DNA of 39,987 nucleotides from NCBI GenBank assembly GCA_944326125.1, contig CALVCR010000126.1:1-39987 (forward strand), in the 5' to 3' direction. Below the pieces are notes generated by a model. The model did no database searches. It saw nothing but the letters and a program-made list of their open reading frames with translations, and was not told the DNA's origin. This stretch comes from Candidatus Gastranaerophilales bacterium (GTDB lineage Bacteria; Cyanobacteriota; Vampirovibrionia; Gastranaerophilales; Gastranaerophilaceae). How positions within the stretch are numbered: the first letter of the stretch is position 1; every line of letters starts with the position of its first letter. Shown in pieces: positions 25,697-34,365 of this stretch. Made by a program: the position numbers and the translations under genes.

Positions 25697-26524
25697 TTAT
25701 CCTATTGTAAAGATAAAATTATTATTTTTTGAACAGGTTGCACAAAAATCTGTTTCCGCAGTCACACTTTGTGAATAATTTTTGAATGAACTTCCGACCC
25801 TACCTCTATAATCATTGGAAAGAAAGGGGCATGAATAAATTCCGTTTTCGGAAACTACTCTTCCGTACATGCAATCTGTTTTGGAGGAAGGTTTTGAATA
25901 ATTTTCATCGGAGTAACTCGGATGGGAGGCTGTTATTTGGATATCGACATTTGAAATATTCTGCTCCTTAAAAATTTTATTAAACATTTCCTGTATTAAA
26001 GCTGAATCCAGATTGTAAAAATTTTGAACGGTAATAACAGTTGTAAAACCATACCTGCTTAGAATTTTCAGAGAATAAATTGTTTGTCTGTAGTTGCCTC
26101 TGTATTTTACTTTATCGCTTTCCAATTCATCAAAATGCGCAAGAGACAATTTAAAAAATATTTGAGTAGAGCCTTCATCTTCCACTTTTTTTAAAAATCT
26201 TATTTTTTTCTCGTTTAAAAAACTTGAATTTGTACAAATACAAACATTGCATCTTTTTAAACAAAGTCTCAATATTGTATTGAAATCAGGATGAGTCATC
26301 GGCTCGGCACCGGTCAGATAAATACAGTGAATATTTTCGTATTTGGTATCTTCTAAAGCTTCTTTTATTCTATCTATAGAAATAAAATCTTTTACAGATT
26401 TTGTAATGGGAAAATCTATGTAGCAATTCTTGCATCTTTGATTGCAATTTTTTGCGGTCAATTCAATAAATATATTATTCAACTCCTCAAGTTTATATAC
26501 AGGAGCGGTGTAAATACTGCTCAT
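25697..26524 (-). CDS. Radical SAM protein with SPASM-like C-terminal cysteines
   Basis: A 275-aa protein. C27, C31 and C34 in CNQRCKNC form the SAM-binding cluster motif, and LTGAEPMTHPDF is the GGE-equivalent. The C-terminal 75 residues carry further cysteines (TDCMYG, YSCPF, and FCATC), as in SPASM or twitch domains that hold auxiliary clusters. Such proteins modify peptides (RiPPs, quinoproteins) or activate enzymes. No precursor peptide or transporter is recognisable beside it. AAAGGAGGAG precedes the ATG, an unusually strong ribosome-binding site. The substrate is unknown. Confidence 0.82.
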   Translation of the reverse strand: MSSIYTAPVYKLEELNNIFIELTAKNCNQRCKNCYIDFPITKSVKDFISIDRIKEALEDTKYENIHCIYLTGAEPMTHPDFNTILRLCLKRCNVCICTNSSFLNEKKIRFLKKVEDEGSTQIFFKLSLAHFDELESDKVKYRGNYRQTIYSLKILSRYGFTTVITVQNFYNLDSALIQEMFNKIFKEQNISNVDIQITASHPSYSDENYSKPSSKTDCMYGRVVSENGIYSCPFLSNDYRGRVGSSFKNYSQSVTAETDFCATCSKNNNFIFTIG

Positions 26525-26617
26525 AACTCCTCCTTTATTTTCGACTAGTTTATTTTATTCCGATATTAAAAGAAAAAAAATTATCGGATTGGGGAGTCTG
26601 AGCGGGTATCTGATTAG

Positions 26618-27253
26618 CTATCCGGGAAAAATCTTTCCGTGAAAATCATCACCGCCTGTTTTAATAAGTTCCGGATACTTATCTGCTATTTTTAAGACTT
26701 CTTTTGCTGAATGAAACTTAACAACTTTTCTGAATCTCGGATAAGGATAATAAGTTTCAATTCCATCTAAACCTATTTTCATTAAGCTCTTTACTAATCT
26801 CTCAAGACTTAATGCCCAGTAGCATGCCGGATGGGCAAGTACCGCAATACCTCCTGCATCATGGATTGCTTCAATTAACTTTTTCACATTTCTTTTAGAA
26901 AAAAGTCTAATTAAAGCTCCCTCCGTTTCTTTCTTCGTTTTAGCTAAAAAAGGCTGAAGTTTTTCATTATTTATATCAACACCATAAGCGAGAAGGTGTA
27001 TAAAAACATAGCCGTACCAGCAATCAAATTCCGCTCCTGTAAGCAAAATATCATCTTGATAAACTTTATGACCTTCCAGAGTATTATGATCAGTTATTGC
27101 TATAAGTTTATACCCTTGCTCTTTTGCCGCATCAATTATCTGCTTGAAATCCCCTTCTCCGTCAGAGTATGAAGTGTGTATATGGAGATTCACGAGTTTA
27201 TTTTGATAATCGTCTTTAGTAAAGTTTTTTAGTAAGTCTTTAATGTTTTTCAT
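26618..27253 (-). CDS. PHP-domain phosphoesterase (TrpH/RNase AM-like)
   Basis: A 211-aa metal-dependent phosphoesterase. Metal-binding motifs visible are HIH (24-26) in LVNLHIHTSYSDG, TDHN (54-57), GAEF (73-76), LAHPACY and the late GGDDFHG. In E. coli the relative YciV/RNase AM trims 5S rRNA and degrades short oligonucleotides or pAp; other relatives are phosphatases. I chose ATG 27253 (MKNIKDLLKN). The longer frame to 27319 reads through AT-rich promoter-like sequence. No good ribosome-binding site is present. Confidence 0.85.
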   Translation of the reverse strand: MKNIKDLLKNFTKDDYQNKLVNLHIHTSYSDGEGDFKQIIDAAKEQGYKLIAITDHNTLEGHKVYQDDILLTGAEFDCWYGYVFIHLLAYGVDINNEKLQPFLAKTKKETEGALIRLFSKRNVKKLIEAIHDAGGIAVLAHPACYWALSLERLVKSLMKIGLDGIETYYPYPRFRKVVKFHSAKEVLKIADKYPELIKTGGDDFHGKIFPG

Positions 27254-27311
27254 AATCTGTATCTTTATAATACAATATTCTATAATAAAAAGGGAAAAAA
27301 CCTCACCAAGA

Positions 27312-27367
27312 AATTCCAATACTCATAACCTATTCGTATTGAAATTCTATCCTCTCCCGGGGAGAGG
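27312..27367. repeat. Two adjacent hairpins upstream of the membrane protein gene
   Basis: AATTCCAATAC (27312-27322) pairs with GTATTGAAATT (27336-27346) except at one position. Next to it, CCTCTCC-CGG-GGAGAGG (27351-27367) is a perfect hairpin. Together they lie in the leader between 27254 and 27399. They may be a regulatory RNA element or a dispersed repeat. Confidence 0.45.
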
Positions 27368-27399
27368 AGGGAGCAAAGATAAAACAGCGGAGAAAATAT

Positions 27400-28428
27400 A
27401 TGGCAAAAAAGAGCAAAACTCCTTTAGGAATTTTTACCGAATCAATCGGACTTTATTTTTCAAACTTCGACAAGTTTGTTAAATATATGTCATTTCCGGT
27501 ATTAGGACAAATAGGCGGACTTTTGCTTGTATTTATTCTGGTATTTTTTTACGCGAAATACATGCCTTATTTAATGCAGAAAGTTTCTTTTTTTGATAAC
27601 TTCAGCGTACTTGTTCTTTGCGCAATATTAATAACTCTTCCGGGGCTGATAATTTTTATAAAAGCTTTTTGGGAGTATCTGGTTGCATACGGAGCCGTTA
27701 ACTCAATGCTTGAAAACATGCTTAAATCAGGAAAAGTTTATGACTTTGATGCGCACACCGAACTTATTAAAAGAAGAACTATTCCTTTTGTAGGGCTATG
27801 GCTTTTGTTCGGAATATTTTCTCTATTTTCCGTAGTCCCGATATTCTGGATTCCTTGCGGAGTCTTGGCAGTATTTTTTGTACTTATATTTCAGGTATTC
27901 ACATATGAACCGGAAGAATCTCCTATCGGATGTGCAAGAAGAAGTTTAATTCTTATTAAAGGGCACTTTGCTTCAACGTTTATGCTCATGGCTCTTATAG
28001 GAGCATTAACTTATATTTTTGTTCCGCAGATTGTTAATTCCATTTTTGAAATAACTAAAATTACAGGATTCTTAAGCGGTTTTGCATCAAATTTTGTTAC
28101 GGAACTTCCTATAGTTGAAATCAACGATTACCTAATGACACTTCATATTCCTCTTCTAAAAGTTGATGAAGTTGCAAAGTTTACTGTTACAACTTTCATA
28201 ACCCAGATTTTTATACAATACACCCTCCCGATGAGGTCAATTCTCTGGGGAATGTGGTACAGAGAGCTTAACGGCTCAATTTCTCAGCGAACCGGAGAAA
28301 AGAAAAAATCCTCTAAATCAAAAAGACCCAGTGAAAAACTTATGGAAGCTTCCAGAAAAAAATATTCAACAAAAAAGCTTGATAAAAATATTTTAAGAAG
28401 AGCAATGGAAAAAGACGAAGAAGACTAG
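27400..28428 (+). CDS. Integral membrane protein, 342 aa, unknown function
   Basis: I do not recognise a named family. About five or six hydrophobic segments are visible (around 35-52, 67-85, 125-145, 150-165, 195-215 and near 270). The layout and a motif like SPIGCARRSLILIKGHF resemble membrane proteins of the DUF4013/YciC-like group, but only loosely. The C-terminal 60 residues are strongly basic and cytosolic. GGAG precedes the ATG. The stop overlaps that of the convergent glycosyltransferase (CTAG). Confidence 0.75.
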   Translation: MAKKSKTPLGIFTESIGLYFSNFDKFVKYMSFPVLGQIGGLLLVFILVFFYAKYMPYLMQKVSFFDNFSVLVLCAILITLPGLIIFIKAFWEYLVAYGAVNSMLENMLKSGKVYDFDAHTELIKRRTIPFVGLWLLFGIFSLFSVVPIFWIPCGVLAVFFVLIFQVFTYEPEESPIGCARRSLILIKGHFASTFMLMALIGALTYIFVPQIVNSIFEITKITGFLSGFASNFVTELPIVEINDYLMTLHIPLLKVDEVAKFTVTTFITQIFIQYTLPMRSILWGMWYRELNGSISQRTGEKKKSSKSKRPSEKLMEASRKKYSTKKLDKNILRRAMEKDEED

Positions 28429-29972
28429 CGGCGTCTGTAGACTTCGAACATTAATTCATCCGCAAAAACCGCATCAGTTTTATAGTTTTGTTTTATGTAA
28501 TTTTTAATCTTTACACCATAATCTCTGCCAAACTCTTTATAATAGTATAACGATGTATCATAGTTACTTAAGACAATACATTCCGGTTTTGTAATTTCAA
28601 GTCTTTTTATTATTATATCTTCCCCGAAAGTCTCAACATAAAGAGGTATGAGAGAATAAAACTTATTATCTGTTTTATGCCCGGTTATTACATTCACCGC
28701 CAGACCTTCCGGATAAACAAGAACCTTATCATCTTTTTTTAGTTCGCTGTTAATATATTTATTTAACATATTTATAGAATTTCCATATTTAGGAGATGTT
28801 TTTACTACAGAATTTTCTATTCTGACATTTTTAGAATATAATCCGTAAACATTATGTCCGGCAATAACTATACCCCATAACATAAGCACTGTAACAAGAT
28901 TACGCCTTACTCCTGATGGCATAACTACAAGCAGGGATATTAATGCAAACGGAATAAAGAAAACTCCGTAAGATTGGAAAGTAAATCCCCAGAAAACTTT
29001 TATAGAAATTAACAAAGAAGCCGCAACTAAAAATTTTTCTTCTACGTCCAGCTTTTTAAATCTGAATATAAATAAAAGTGCAACTAAAGGAAATACGTAA
29101 ACAAGAATATCCTGCCAGCTAAAAAAACAAAAAGCCACAATTAAAACAATGCTCAAGAGCTTTTTGCTCAATTTAGGAACAGATAAAACTAAAACCGGTA
29201 TTAAAATTTTTAATACATTAATAACATAAACGATTAATAATGCAGGCTGAAACTTTAATCCCATTATTGAATAAAATAGGTTTAATGTTTTTGTGGAACA
29301 CATCTGCATAATTAAATAAAAAGAAGTTATAAAATCAGCTTTTTGAATAAATAAAGGTAAAAAATTTATTACCAGCGGAAAGATAAATGCAATAATATTT
29401 TTTAAAATATCATTCCTTCTGCTCATATAAATTAACAGAGGTAAAAAAAGCAAAAATTCGTATTTGGAACATATTGCAAATGAATACATTAGATAAGCTA
29501 ACGGATATTTTTCATTTAAAGCTGCATATATTGAGCCCAGAATAAAAAATAAGCCGTATAATATGCCATAAGAATAAGGTAATATAGCGTTAAATGCATT
29601 AGGTGAAAGGACCAAGCCGGAAATCATAAACAGCATTACAAGAGGGATATACTCATCATCCAGATAAATTCTTGCAATTTTATAGGTAAAATAAAAAATC
29701 CCTATAGTTGCCGCAAGACCTGCCGCATATAAGACTCCTAATTTAGTCCCGAATATCCAAAACAATATTGAATTAAAAAGATATGCAAACGGAGCATAAA
29801 TTGTAAAAATATTTTTATAAAGGACTTGCCCCTGCAGCATTTCTGCCGGAATGTAGGCTTCTCTGAATGAATCGACCATTACATCGCCAAATCTGCCGTA
29901 ACAGAGTATAAATATAACAACTAATAAAATCTCTGTTATAACAAGAGGAATATTTCTCTTTATAGAATGCAT
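28425..29972 (-). CDS. GT39/ArnT-like membrane glycosyltransferase
   Basis: A 515-aa membrane protein with about ten or more transmembrane helices. The first extramembrane loop carries DSFREAYIPAEMLQGQVLYKN followed by YAPFAYLFNSILFWIFG. This is the pattern of family 39-type transferases (protein mannosyltransferase, ArnT), which move sugars from polyprenyl-phosphate donors at the outer face of the membrane. The acceptor is unknown. A soluble C-terminal part (about 380-515) follows. I chose ATG 29972, with GAAGGG 7 nt upstream, instead of the upstream frame to 30014. It appears monocistronic. Confidence 0.75.
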   Translation of the reverse strand: MHSIKRNIPLVITEILLVVIFILCYGRFGDVMVDSFREAYIPAEMLQGQVLYKNIFTIYAPFAYLFNSILFWIFGTKLGVLYAAGLAATIGIFYFTYKIARIYLDDEYIPLVMLFMISGLVLSPNAFNAILPYSYGILYGLFFILGSIYAALNEKYPLAYLMYSFAICSKYEFLLFLPLLIYMSRRNDILKNIIAFIFPLVINFLPLFIQKADFITSFYLIMQMCSTKTLNLFYSIMGLKFQPALLIVYVINVLKILIPVLVLSVPKLSKKLLSIVLIVAFCFFSWQDILVYVFPLVALLFIFRFKKLDVEEKFLVAASLLISIKVFWGFTFQSYGVFFIPFALISLLVVMPSGVRRNLVTVLMLWGIVIAGHNVYGLYSKNVRIENSVVKTSPKYGNSINMLNKYINSELKKDDKVLVYPEGLAVNVITGHKTDNKFYSLIPLYVETFGEDIIIKRLEITKPECIVLSNYDTSLYYYKEFGRDYGVKIKNYIKQNYKTDAVFADELMFEVYRRR

Positions 29973-30049
29973 TTTTAGCCCTTCAATTCTTAAATTATAA
30001 AGAAATCTTAACAAAACTTATCGGATAAAGCAATTTTTTAATGAAAAGA

Positions 30050-30069
30050 AACTTTATATAAATGTGTGG
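30050..30069 (+). promoter_or_regulatory. ACTTTATATA box upstream of the 110-aa gene
   Basis: AACTTTATATAAATGTGTGG is a weaker relative of the ATACTTTATATATAT boxes at 14305, 35099 and 39921. It ends 21 nt before the ATG at 30091. Confidence 0.35.
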
Positions 30070-30090
30070 TAGAAAAAAGGTGTTTTATAA

Positions 30091-30423
30091 ATGACAGTAT
30101 TACCGGGTTCACTAGATTATCTATACTATAACGGTATTCTTGATCATATCCCTTATGAGGCATATGATATTCCGGCATACTCTAATTACACACCTGTTGC
30201 ACCATATCCGTATGATTCATTTGAGCCGGTAAATCCATACCGACCTGAAATTGAAGAATCAAAAAAAGAAGATCCAAAAGGATCAAACAAATCTACTATC
30301 ATCAAGGGGCTTATCTCTGCCGGTATTATTATCGGAACCGGCGCCGCTTTAATCCATGGAATCAAAAAAAGCGGATTTTTAAAGAAGCTTAACCCCGCAA
30401 ATTGGTTTAGAAAAAACAAATAA
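30091..30423 (+). CDS. Small Tyr/Pro-rich protein with one C-terminal hydrophobic segment
   Basis: I do not recognise this 110-aa protein. Residues 1-55 are rich in Tyr, Pro and acidic residues and probably disordered. Residues 68-86 (GLISAGIIIGTGAALIHGI) are a single hydrophobic helix, followed by a basic tail. No signal peptide is present, so it may be a tail-anchored inner-membrane protein. A ribosome-binding site AAAAAAGG precedes the ATG at some distance. It is one of several small orphan genes here with an ACTTTATATA-type box upstream. A terminator follows. Confidence 0.7.
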   Translation: MTVLPGSLDYLYYNGILDHIPYEAYDIPAYSNYTPVAPYPYDSFEPVNPYRPEIEESKKEDPKGSNKSTIIKGLISAGIIIGTGAALIHGIKKSGFLKKLNPANWFRKNK

Positions 30424-30470
30424 AACCTTATATAACCTTATTAAAATACCTTATTTAACCAAAATTTTCA

Positions 30471-30493
30471 CGCCCTCTTCGGGCGTTTTTTTT
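30471..30493 (+). terminator. Terminator after the 110-aa gene
   Basis: CGCCC-TCTTC-GGGCG (30471-30485) followed by eight T residues. Confidence 0.85.
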
Positions 30494-30510
30494 AGGCAGA
30501 ATAGAAATAT

Positions 30511-30556
<46 letters not shown>

Positions 30557-30562
30557 ATTTTT

Positions 30563-31357
30563 ATGATTAAACTTATTGCAACAGATATTGACGGCACTAT
30601 AATAATTCCGGAAAAAACATTTACACCGGAAGTGAAAGATTGCATTAAAAGACTTAGCGAGAGCGGAATAAAAGTAGTTCTTGTAACAGGAAGAATGCAT
30701 GCAGCAGCCAGTCTTATTGCGAAAGATTTAGGCCTTGAAACGCCTGTTGTTTCATATCAGGGAGGGCTTATAAAAGAAGGCAATAACATACTATACGAAA
30801 AATATTTAACTCCGGAACAAACTGAAAGAATCTTAGAATGGGCGAAAAAAGAAAATATACATATCAATCTTTACAACGACGACATTCTTTATTCAGAAAG
30901 AAAATGCTATGAAATAGAACGCTATTGCGGAAATCTCCATACACACTATACAATTAAGCCTTTCTCAGAAATAAAAAAAGATAAAATTAATAAACTTCTT
31001 GCAATAGATTACGACCATCCGGAAAAAATAGACCAATTTGAAAAAGAACTTCCGCATATTTTTCCGGAATTATACATCGTTAAATCAACCCCGTATTTTC
31101 TGGAATTCTCCAATAAAGAAGCATCTAAGTACTGCGCCGTAAAGCATCTCCAAAAATTATGGAGACTTAAAGATGAAGAGATTTTGACCATCGGAGACCA
31201 GAACAACGATATTGCACTTTTAAGAGCTGGCGGAATAAAAATTGCAATGGGCAACGCAACAGAAGAGTTAAAAAAAGAAGCTGATTATATTACAGATACC
31301 GTATTTAATAACGGTTTTGTTAAGGCAATGGAAAAATTCTGCGGAGTAAATATTTAA
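30563..31357 (+). CDS. HAD-superfamily Cof-type sugar/nucleotide phosphatase
   Basis: A 264-aa enzyme of the Cof/YbiV group. Motif I is ATDIDGT with nucleophile D8 and acid D10. Motif II is the threonine in VLVTGR. Motif IV is GDQNNDIALL near residue 215. The cap domain of type C2 lies between. Members dephosphorylate sugar phosphates, pyridoxal phosphate or flavin intermediates, and the exact substrate is not visible. The gene is leaderless by position of TATAAT. It ends just before the 3' end of the SRP RNA gene on the other strand. Confidence 0.9.
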   Translation: MIKLIATDIDGTIIIPEKTFTPEVKDCIKRLSESGIKVVLVTGRMHAAASLIAKDLGLETPVVSYQGGLIKEGNNILYEKYLTPEQTERILEWAKKENIHINLYNDDILYSERKCYEIERYCGNLHTHYTIKPFSEIKKDKINKLLAIDYDHPEKIDQFEKELPHIFPELYIVKSTPYFLEFSNKEASKYCAVKHLQKLWRLKDEEILTIGDQNNDIALLRAGGIKIAMGNATEELKKEADYITDTVFNNGFVKAMEKFCGVNI

Positions 31358-31360
31358 AAT

Positions 31361-31625
31361 AAAAAACCGTACCACTGCCTATCGAAATACAGCTAAACCG
31401 ATTTTGCCTGTAGAATCTACTTCTTAGAGAAATAACACCCGCAAGGGTTACCTTAGTGCTGCTATGTTTCCATCCTGACACGGTTCGATATCTTGCGCCA
31501 TTATAGTCTAAGTTATCAACAATCCTATAAACATAGGCGATTCACCTGCACCCCTCACAGCAGGCTCTGCACCCCGCATAAGCGTTCGGGTCGAGAGATC
31601 CGCTAAGTCCCCGTGGAGTACGGCA
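31361..31625 (-). ncRNA. ffs: Signal recognition particle RNA, long (Alu-containing) bacterial type
   Basis: On the minus strand the S-domain core reads GTGTCAGGATGGAAACATAG followed by CAGCACTAAG, the hallmark symmetric loop of SRP helix 8 with a GAAA tetraloop. The 5' end (TGCCGTAC, from about 31625) pairs with the 3' end GTACGGT before a run of six T. About 265 nt is the length of the Bacillus-type SRP RNA with an Alu domain, rather than the 114-nt E. coli 4.5S form. It binds Ffh to target membrane proteins. End positions are accurate to a few bases. Confidence 0.9.
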
Positions 31626-31631
31626 GGAGTA

Positions 31632-31660
31632 ATTGTAGCACGAAAATTAATGAATTACAA
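31632..31660 (-). promoter_or_regulatory. Promoter of the SRP RNA gene
   Basis: On the minus strand: TTGTAA, a 17-bp spacer, and TGC-TACAAT (extended -10, at 31632-31637). It predicts a start at about 31625. The -35 overlaps the 3' end of the chromate transporter gene. Confidence 0.6.
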
Positions 31661-32186
31661 TATTATTAAAAAGCACAAGTGCTGTTCCGACAATTGCCGC
31701 AAACATAATATAAAAAAGAGGATCTCTTTTTGACTTCCAGCTTATTAAAAGCAAAAAGCCCAAAAGAATCATAGCTTTTAAATCTTTAATTTCAGGCGTT
31801 AAAAGTCCTATTGCCACAGAAGTCAAAAGAGCACAGCTTATCGGTTTTAAAGTTTCTATTAAAGACTTTACATAAAAATTATCGCTAAATTTTCTAAGGA
31901 GTTTTGAAACAATTATTACCAGAAATAGAGCCGGAAGCATTTCTGAAACAGTAGCAAGAGCAGAACCCAATATTCCCGCACTCTTAAGTCCTGCATAAGT
32001 CGCAACATTTATTCCGACAGGACCCGGAGTTATTGAGGCAACAGCCACCATCTGTGTGAGTTCATCCAGAGAATACCAGTTGTAAACCTGAGATATGTGA
32101 TACAAAAACGGTATTGTTGCGTAACCGCCTCCAAAAGAAAATAAACCTATTTTAAAAAATTCTACAAACAGGTGGACAAATATCAT
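31647..32186 (-). CDS. Chromate transporter family half protein (ChrA C-terminal-type half)
   Basis: A 179-aa membrane protein, half the size of long ChrA. It shows the family start FFKIGLFSFGGGYATIPFL and the ITPGPVGINVATYAGLKSAG motif, with about five hydrophobic segments. Short-chain ChrA proteins work as pairs of two different halves with opposite membrane topology. The partner is the gene upstream, which overlaps by 4 bp (ATGA). Chromate export is the described activity for the family, but pairs in anaerobes may move other oxyanions or another solute. Confidence 0.88.
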   Translation of the reverse strand: MIFVHLFVEFFKIGLFSFGGGYATIPFLYHISQVYNWYSLDELTQMVAVASITPGPVGINVATYAGLKSAGILGSALATVSEMLPALFLVIIVSKLLRKFSDNFYVKSLIETLKPISCALLTSVAIGLLTPEIKDLKAMILLGFLLLISWKSKRDPLFYIMFAAIVGTALVLFNNIVIH

Positions 32187-32737
32187 ATTTTCTTGCCCTC
32201 CCTGATTCTTTTATATCCGACTCCAACAAATGCGAACAACAAAATAGTCTGTATAGGAGAGAGTTTGAATATAAGCAGAGTTGCTAATGTTAGGATAAAA
32301 ATTGAATAGAAAAAGATTCCTCTCTTTGACTTCTGCCACATTTCCCGTACAGTAAGCATAATAAGAGCAATGACAGAAACTCCTACTCCCCAGAGTGCAC
32401 CCTGAACATAACTGTTTTCGGTCAAAGACCCGATAACTGAAGCCAGAAGAACAATACACCAGAACGGAACAAATGTTACACCCGCCATGGCAATAACAGC
32501 ACCCCATTTACCGCGAAGTTTATAACCTATAAACATAGACATATTCGCAGCTATAATACCGGGCAGGGATTGAGCAAGCGCAAAATAATCTATAACATCA
32601 TCATGAGAAACCAGATTTCTTTTGTCCACAAACTCGTTTGTCATAATAGGAAGGATTACATACCCGCCGCCTAAAAGAATTGCGCCGATTTTGGTAAAAA
32701 TCAAAAATAACTTTATTAATGATATTTTTTTTGACAT
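32183..32737 (-). CDS. Chromate transporter family half protein (ChrA N-terminal-type half)
   Basis: A 184-aa membrane protein with the same family motif near the N terminus (FLIFTKIGAILLGGGYVILPI) and ALAQSLPGIIAANMSMFIGY. It pairs with the following half gene, overlapping it by 4 bp. Its ATG directly abuts the bioB stop (TAAATG), so it is part of the SDR-bioB transcription unit and translationally coupled to bioB. Confidence 0.88.
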   Translation of the reverse strand: MSKKISLIKLFLIFTKIGAILLGGGYVILPIMTNEFVDKRNLVSHDDVIDYFALAQSLPGIIAANMSMFIGYKLRGKWGAVIAMAGVTFVPFWCIVLLASVIGSLTENSYVQGALWGVGVSVIALIMLTVREMWQKSKRGIFFYSIFILTLATLLIFKLSPIQTILLFAFVGVGYKRIREGKKI

Positions 32738-33658
32738 TTATACTTTAACCAGTCTTCTTCCTATTTTTTCTATCAATTTAGCATCTTCATCCGGAGTAAA
32801 TCCGGTAGTTGTAAGGTAATTTCCTACAATAGTTGAATCCGCGCAATATTTAAAAGCTTTTTCAATAGTATCTTCTGAAAGTCTGGCTTTTTTCCCTCCG
32901 GCAATTCTTATTGATGCGTCAGGACAAGCTATTTTAAATACAGCAAGGGTTCTTAAGACATTTTCTTCATCAATTTTGTCCCAATAGCTTTCAAACGGAG
33001 TATTCTTAATCGGAGTTAAAATATTGACTGGAATACTGTCCGGATTGATTTCACTTAACTCAAGCGCCATTTCTATCCTCTGCTCAATAGTTTCTCCCAT
33101 TCCTATTATTACCCCGCAGCAAAGTTCCATCCCGTATTTTTTTACAAGTTTAACCGTATTAATCCTATCTTCATATGTATGAGTAGTACAAATTTCAGGG
33201 TGATATGACTTACAGGTGTTTATATTATGATGGAATCTTACAAGCCCAGCTTCCGCCAGCCTTTTTGCCTGTTCTTCATTCAGTATTCCGATACTTGCAC
33301 AGCTTTTTATACCTGCACTATTAAGAGCTTTTATCATATCGAGCATAGTATCAAAATCACTCTCGTCCGGAGTTTTTCCGGATGTTACAATAGCGACTCT
33401 GTCCGCCCCGTTTTTAACACTATCCTTTGCGGCATGAACAACAGTTTCAACATCCAAAAGAGGGTTAGTCTCAATATCAGTATTATAATGAGAACTCTGT
33501 GCGCAATATTTGCAGTTCTGGGAACATTTTCCGGTTCTTGCACTTATAATTGAACAAAATTCAACTTCATCTTTCAAATACTTTTTAGACTCATTTAATA
33601 AAACATCTAAATCCGTATTATATAAGTTTAATAATTCTTCCTTTGTATATTTTGCCAT
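32738..33658 (-). CDS. bioB: Biotin synthase
   Basis: A 306-aa radical SAM enzyme that inserts sulfur into dethiobiotin. The SAM cluster cysteines are C45, C49 and C52 (GKCSQNCKYCAQSSHY). The [2Fe-2S] cluster ligands appear as SCASIG and MELCCGVIIGMGE, with the arginine in ASIRIAGGKKARL. The length is standard. GGGGAGG precedes the ATG. No other biotin genes (bioA, bioD, bioF) are nearby, so the rest of the pathway is elsewhere or lacking. It is preceded 11 bp upstream by an SDR gene. Confidence 0.95.
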   Translation of the reverse strand: MAKYTKEELLNLYNTDLDVLLNESKKYLKDEVEFCSIISARTGKCSQNCKYCAQSSHYNTDIETNPLLDVETVVHAAKDSVKNGADRVAIVTSGKTPDESDFDTMLDMIKALNSAGIKSCASIGILNEEQAKRLAEAGLVRFHHNINTCKSYHPEICTTHTYEDRINTVKLVKKYGMELCCGVIIGMGETIEQRIEMALELSEINPDSIPVNILTPIKNTPFESYWDKIDEENVLRTLAVFKIACPDASIRIAGGKKARLSEDTIEKAFKYCADSTIVGNYLTTTGFTPDEDAKLIEKIGRRLVKV

Positions 33659-33669
33659 TTATACCTCCC

Positions 33670-34365
33670 CTAATATCCGACACTGAGACCTGCACAAAGG
33701 TTTATGGATTGCCCCGTAACCCCTTTCGCATCCTCTGATATTAAATATTTAACCATACCCGCAACCTCTAAAGGTGATACAAACCTTTTTTGAGGAATAC
33801 AGCTTACAACTTCTTCTTTGGAAAAACCCTCATCTTCGACGGAAGAATTCCCCATTTCCGTATCAACCCAGCCAGGATTAATTGTATTAACAGTTATTCC
33901 GTATTCTGCAAGCTCAAGAGCCAGCGACTTTGTCATACCAATTAAACCTGATTTTGAAGCCGAATAAATACTTGCTCCGGCTTCTCCCATAACCCCGCTG
34001 ATTGAACCTATATTTATAATTCTTCCAAAACCACTCTTTTTCATATACGGAACAGCTTTGGATATTAAATATAGAGGTGCTTCCAAATTAACCCTTATTA
34101 GTCTTTCTATATCATTAAAAGATAAATTTTCTGCCGATGAATAAATATATTCTCCGGCATTATTTACTAAAACATCAATTCTATTTTCCTCAATATACCG
34201 CCCCAATTTTTCTATATCATTCTGATCAGAAAGATCTGCTCTGCAATAATTTTCATAGCACTTTAACAGCTCTTCATTTCTTGCAGACGCATATAGTTCG
34301 CCGTCAAGTTTTTCACAAACAGCTTTCCCTATTCCTCTTGAAGCACCTGTAACAAGTATTCTCAT
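33670..34365 (-). CDS. Short-chain dehydrogenase/reductase, FabG-like
   Basis: A 231-aa NAD(P)-dependent SDR. It has the cofactor motif TGASRGIG (about 7-14), NNAG, the catalytic serine region IGSISG, and YSASK with the catalytic Tyr and Lys; GWVDTEM follows. The shape is that of 3-oxoacyl-ACP reductases. Being first in a unit with bioB, it could serve pimeloyl-ACP synthesis, but this is inference. Its ribosome-binding site lies within the terminator hairpin of the gene upstream. The ATG follows a run of T residues. Confidence 0.85.
   Translation of the reverse strand: MRILVTGASRGIGKAVCEKLDGELYASARNEELLKCYENYCRADLSDQNDIEKLGRYIEENRIDVLVNNAGEYIYSSAENLSFNDIERLIRVNLEAPLYLISKAVPYMKKSGFGRIINIGSISGVMGEAGASIYSASKSGLIGMTKSLALELAEYGITVNTINPGWVDTEMGNSSVEDEGFSKEEVVSCIPQKRFVSPLEVAGMVKYLISEDAKGVTGQSINLCAGLSVGY

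Noticed and set aside
31358..31646. Structured intergenic region considered as RNase P RNA or tmRNA
   Set aside because: The GTGTCAGG...GGAAA...AGCAGCA core on the minus strand, end pairing and length fit SRP RNA instead.
32211..32507. A Cys/Tyr-rich 98-aa frame overlapping the chromate transporter gene
   Set aside because: Same strand, other frame, no start signal, composition of a frame-shifted membrane gene.
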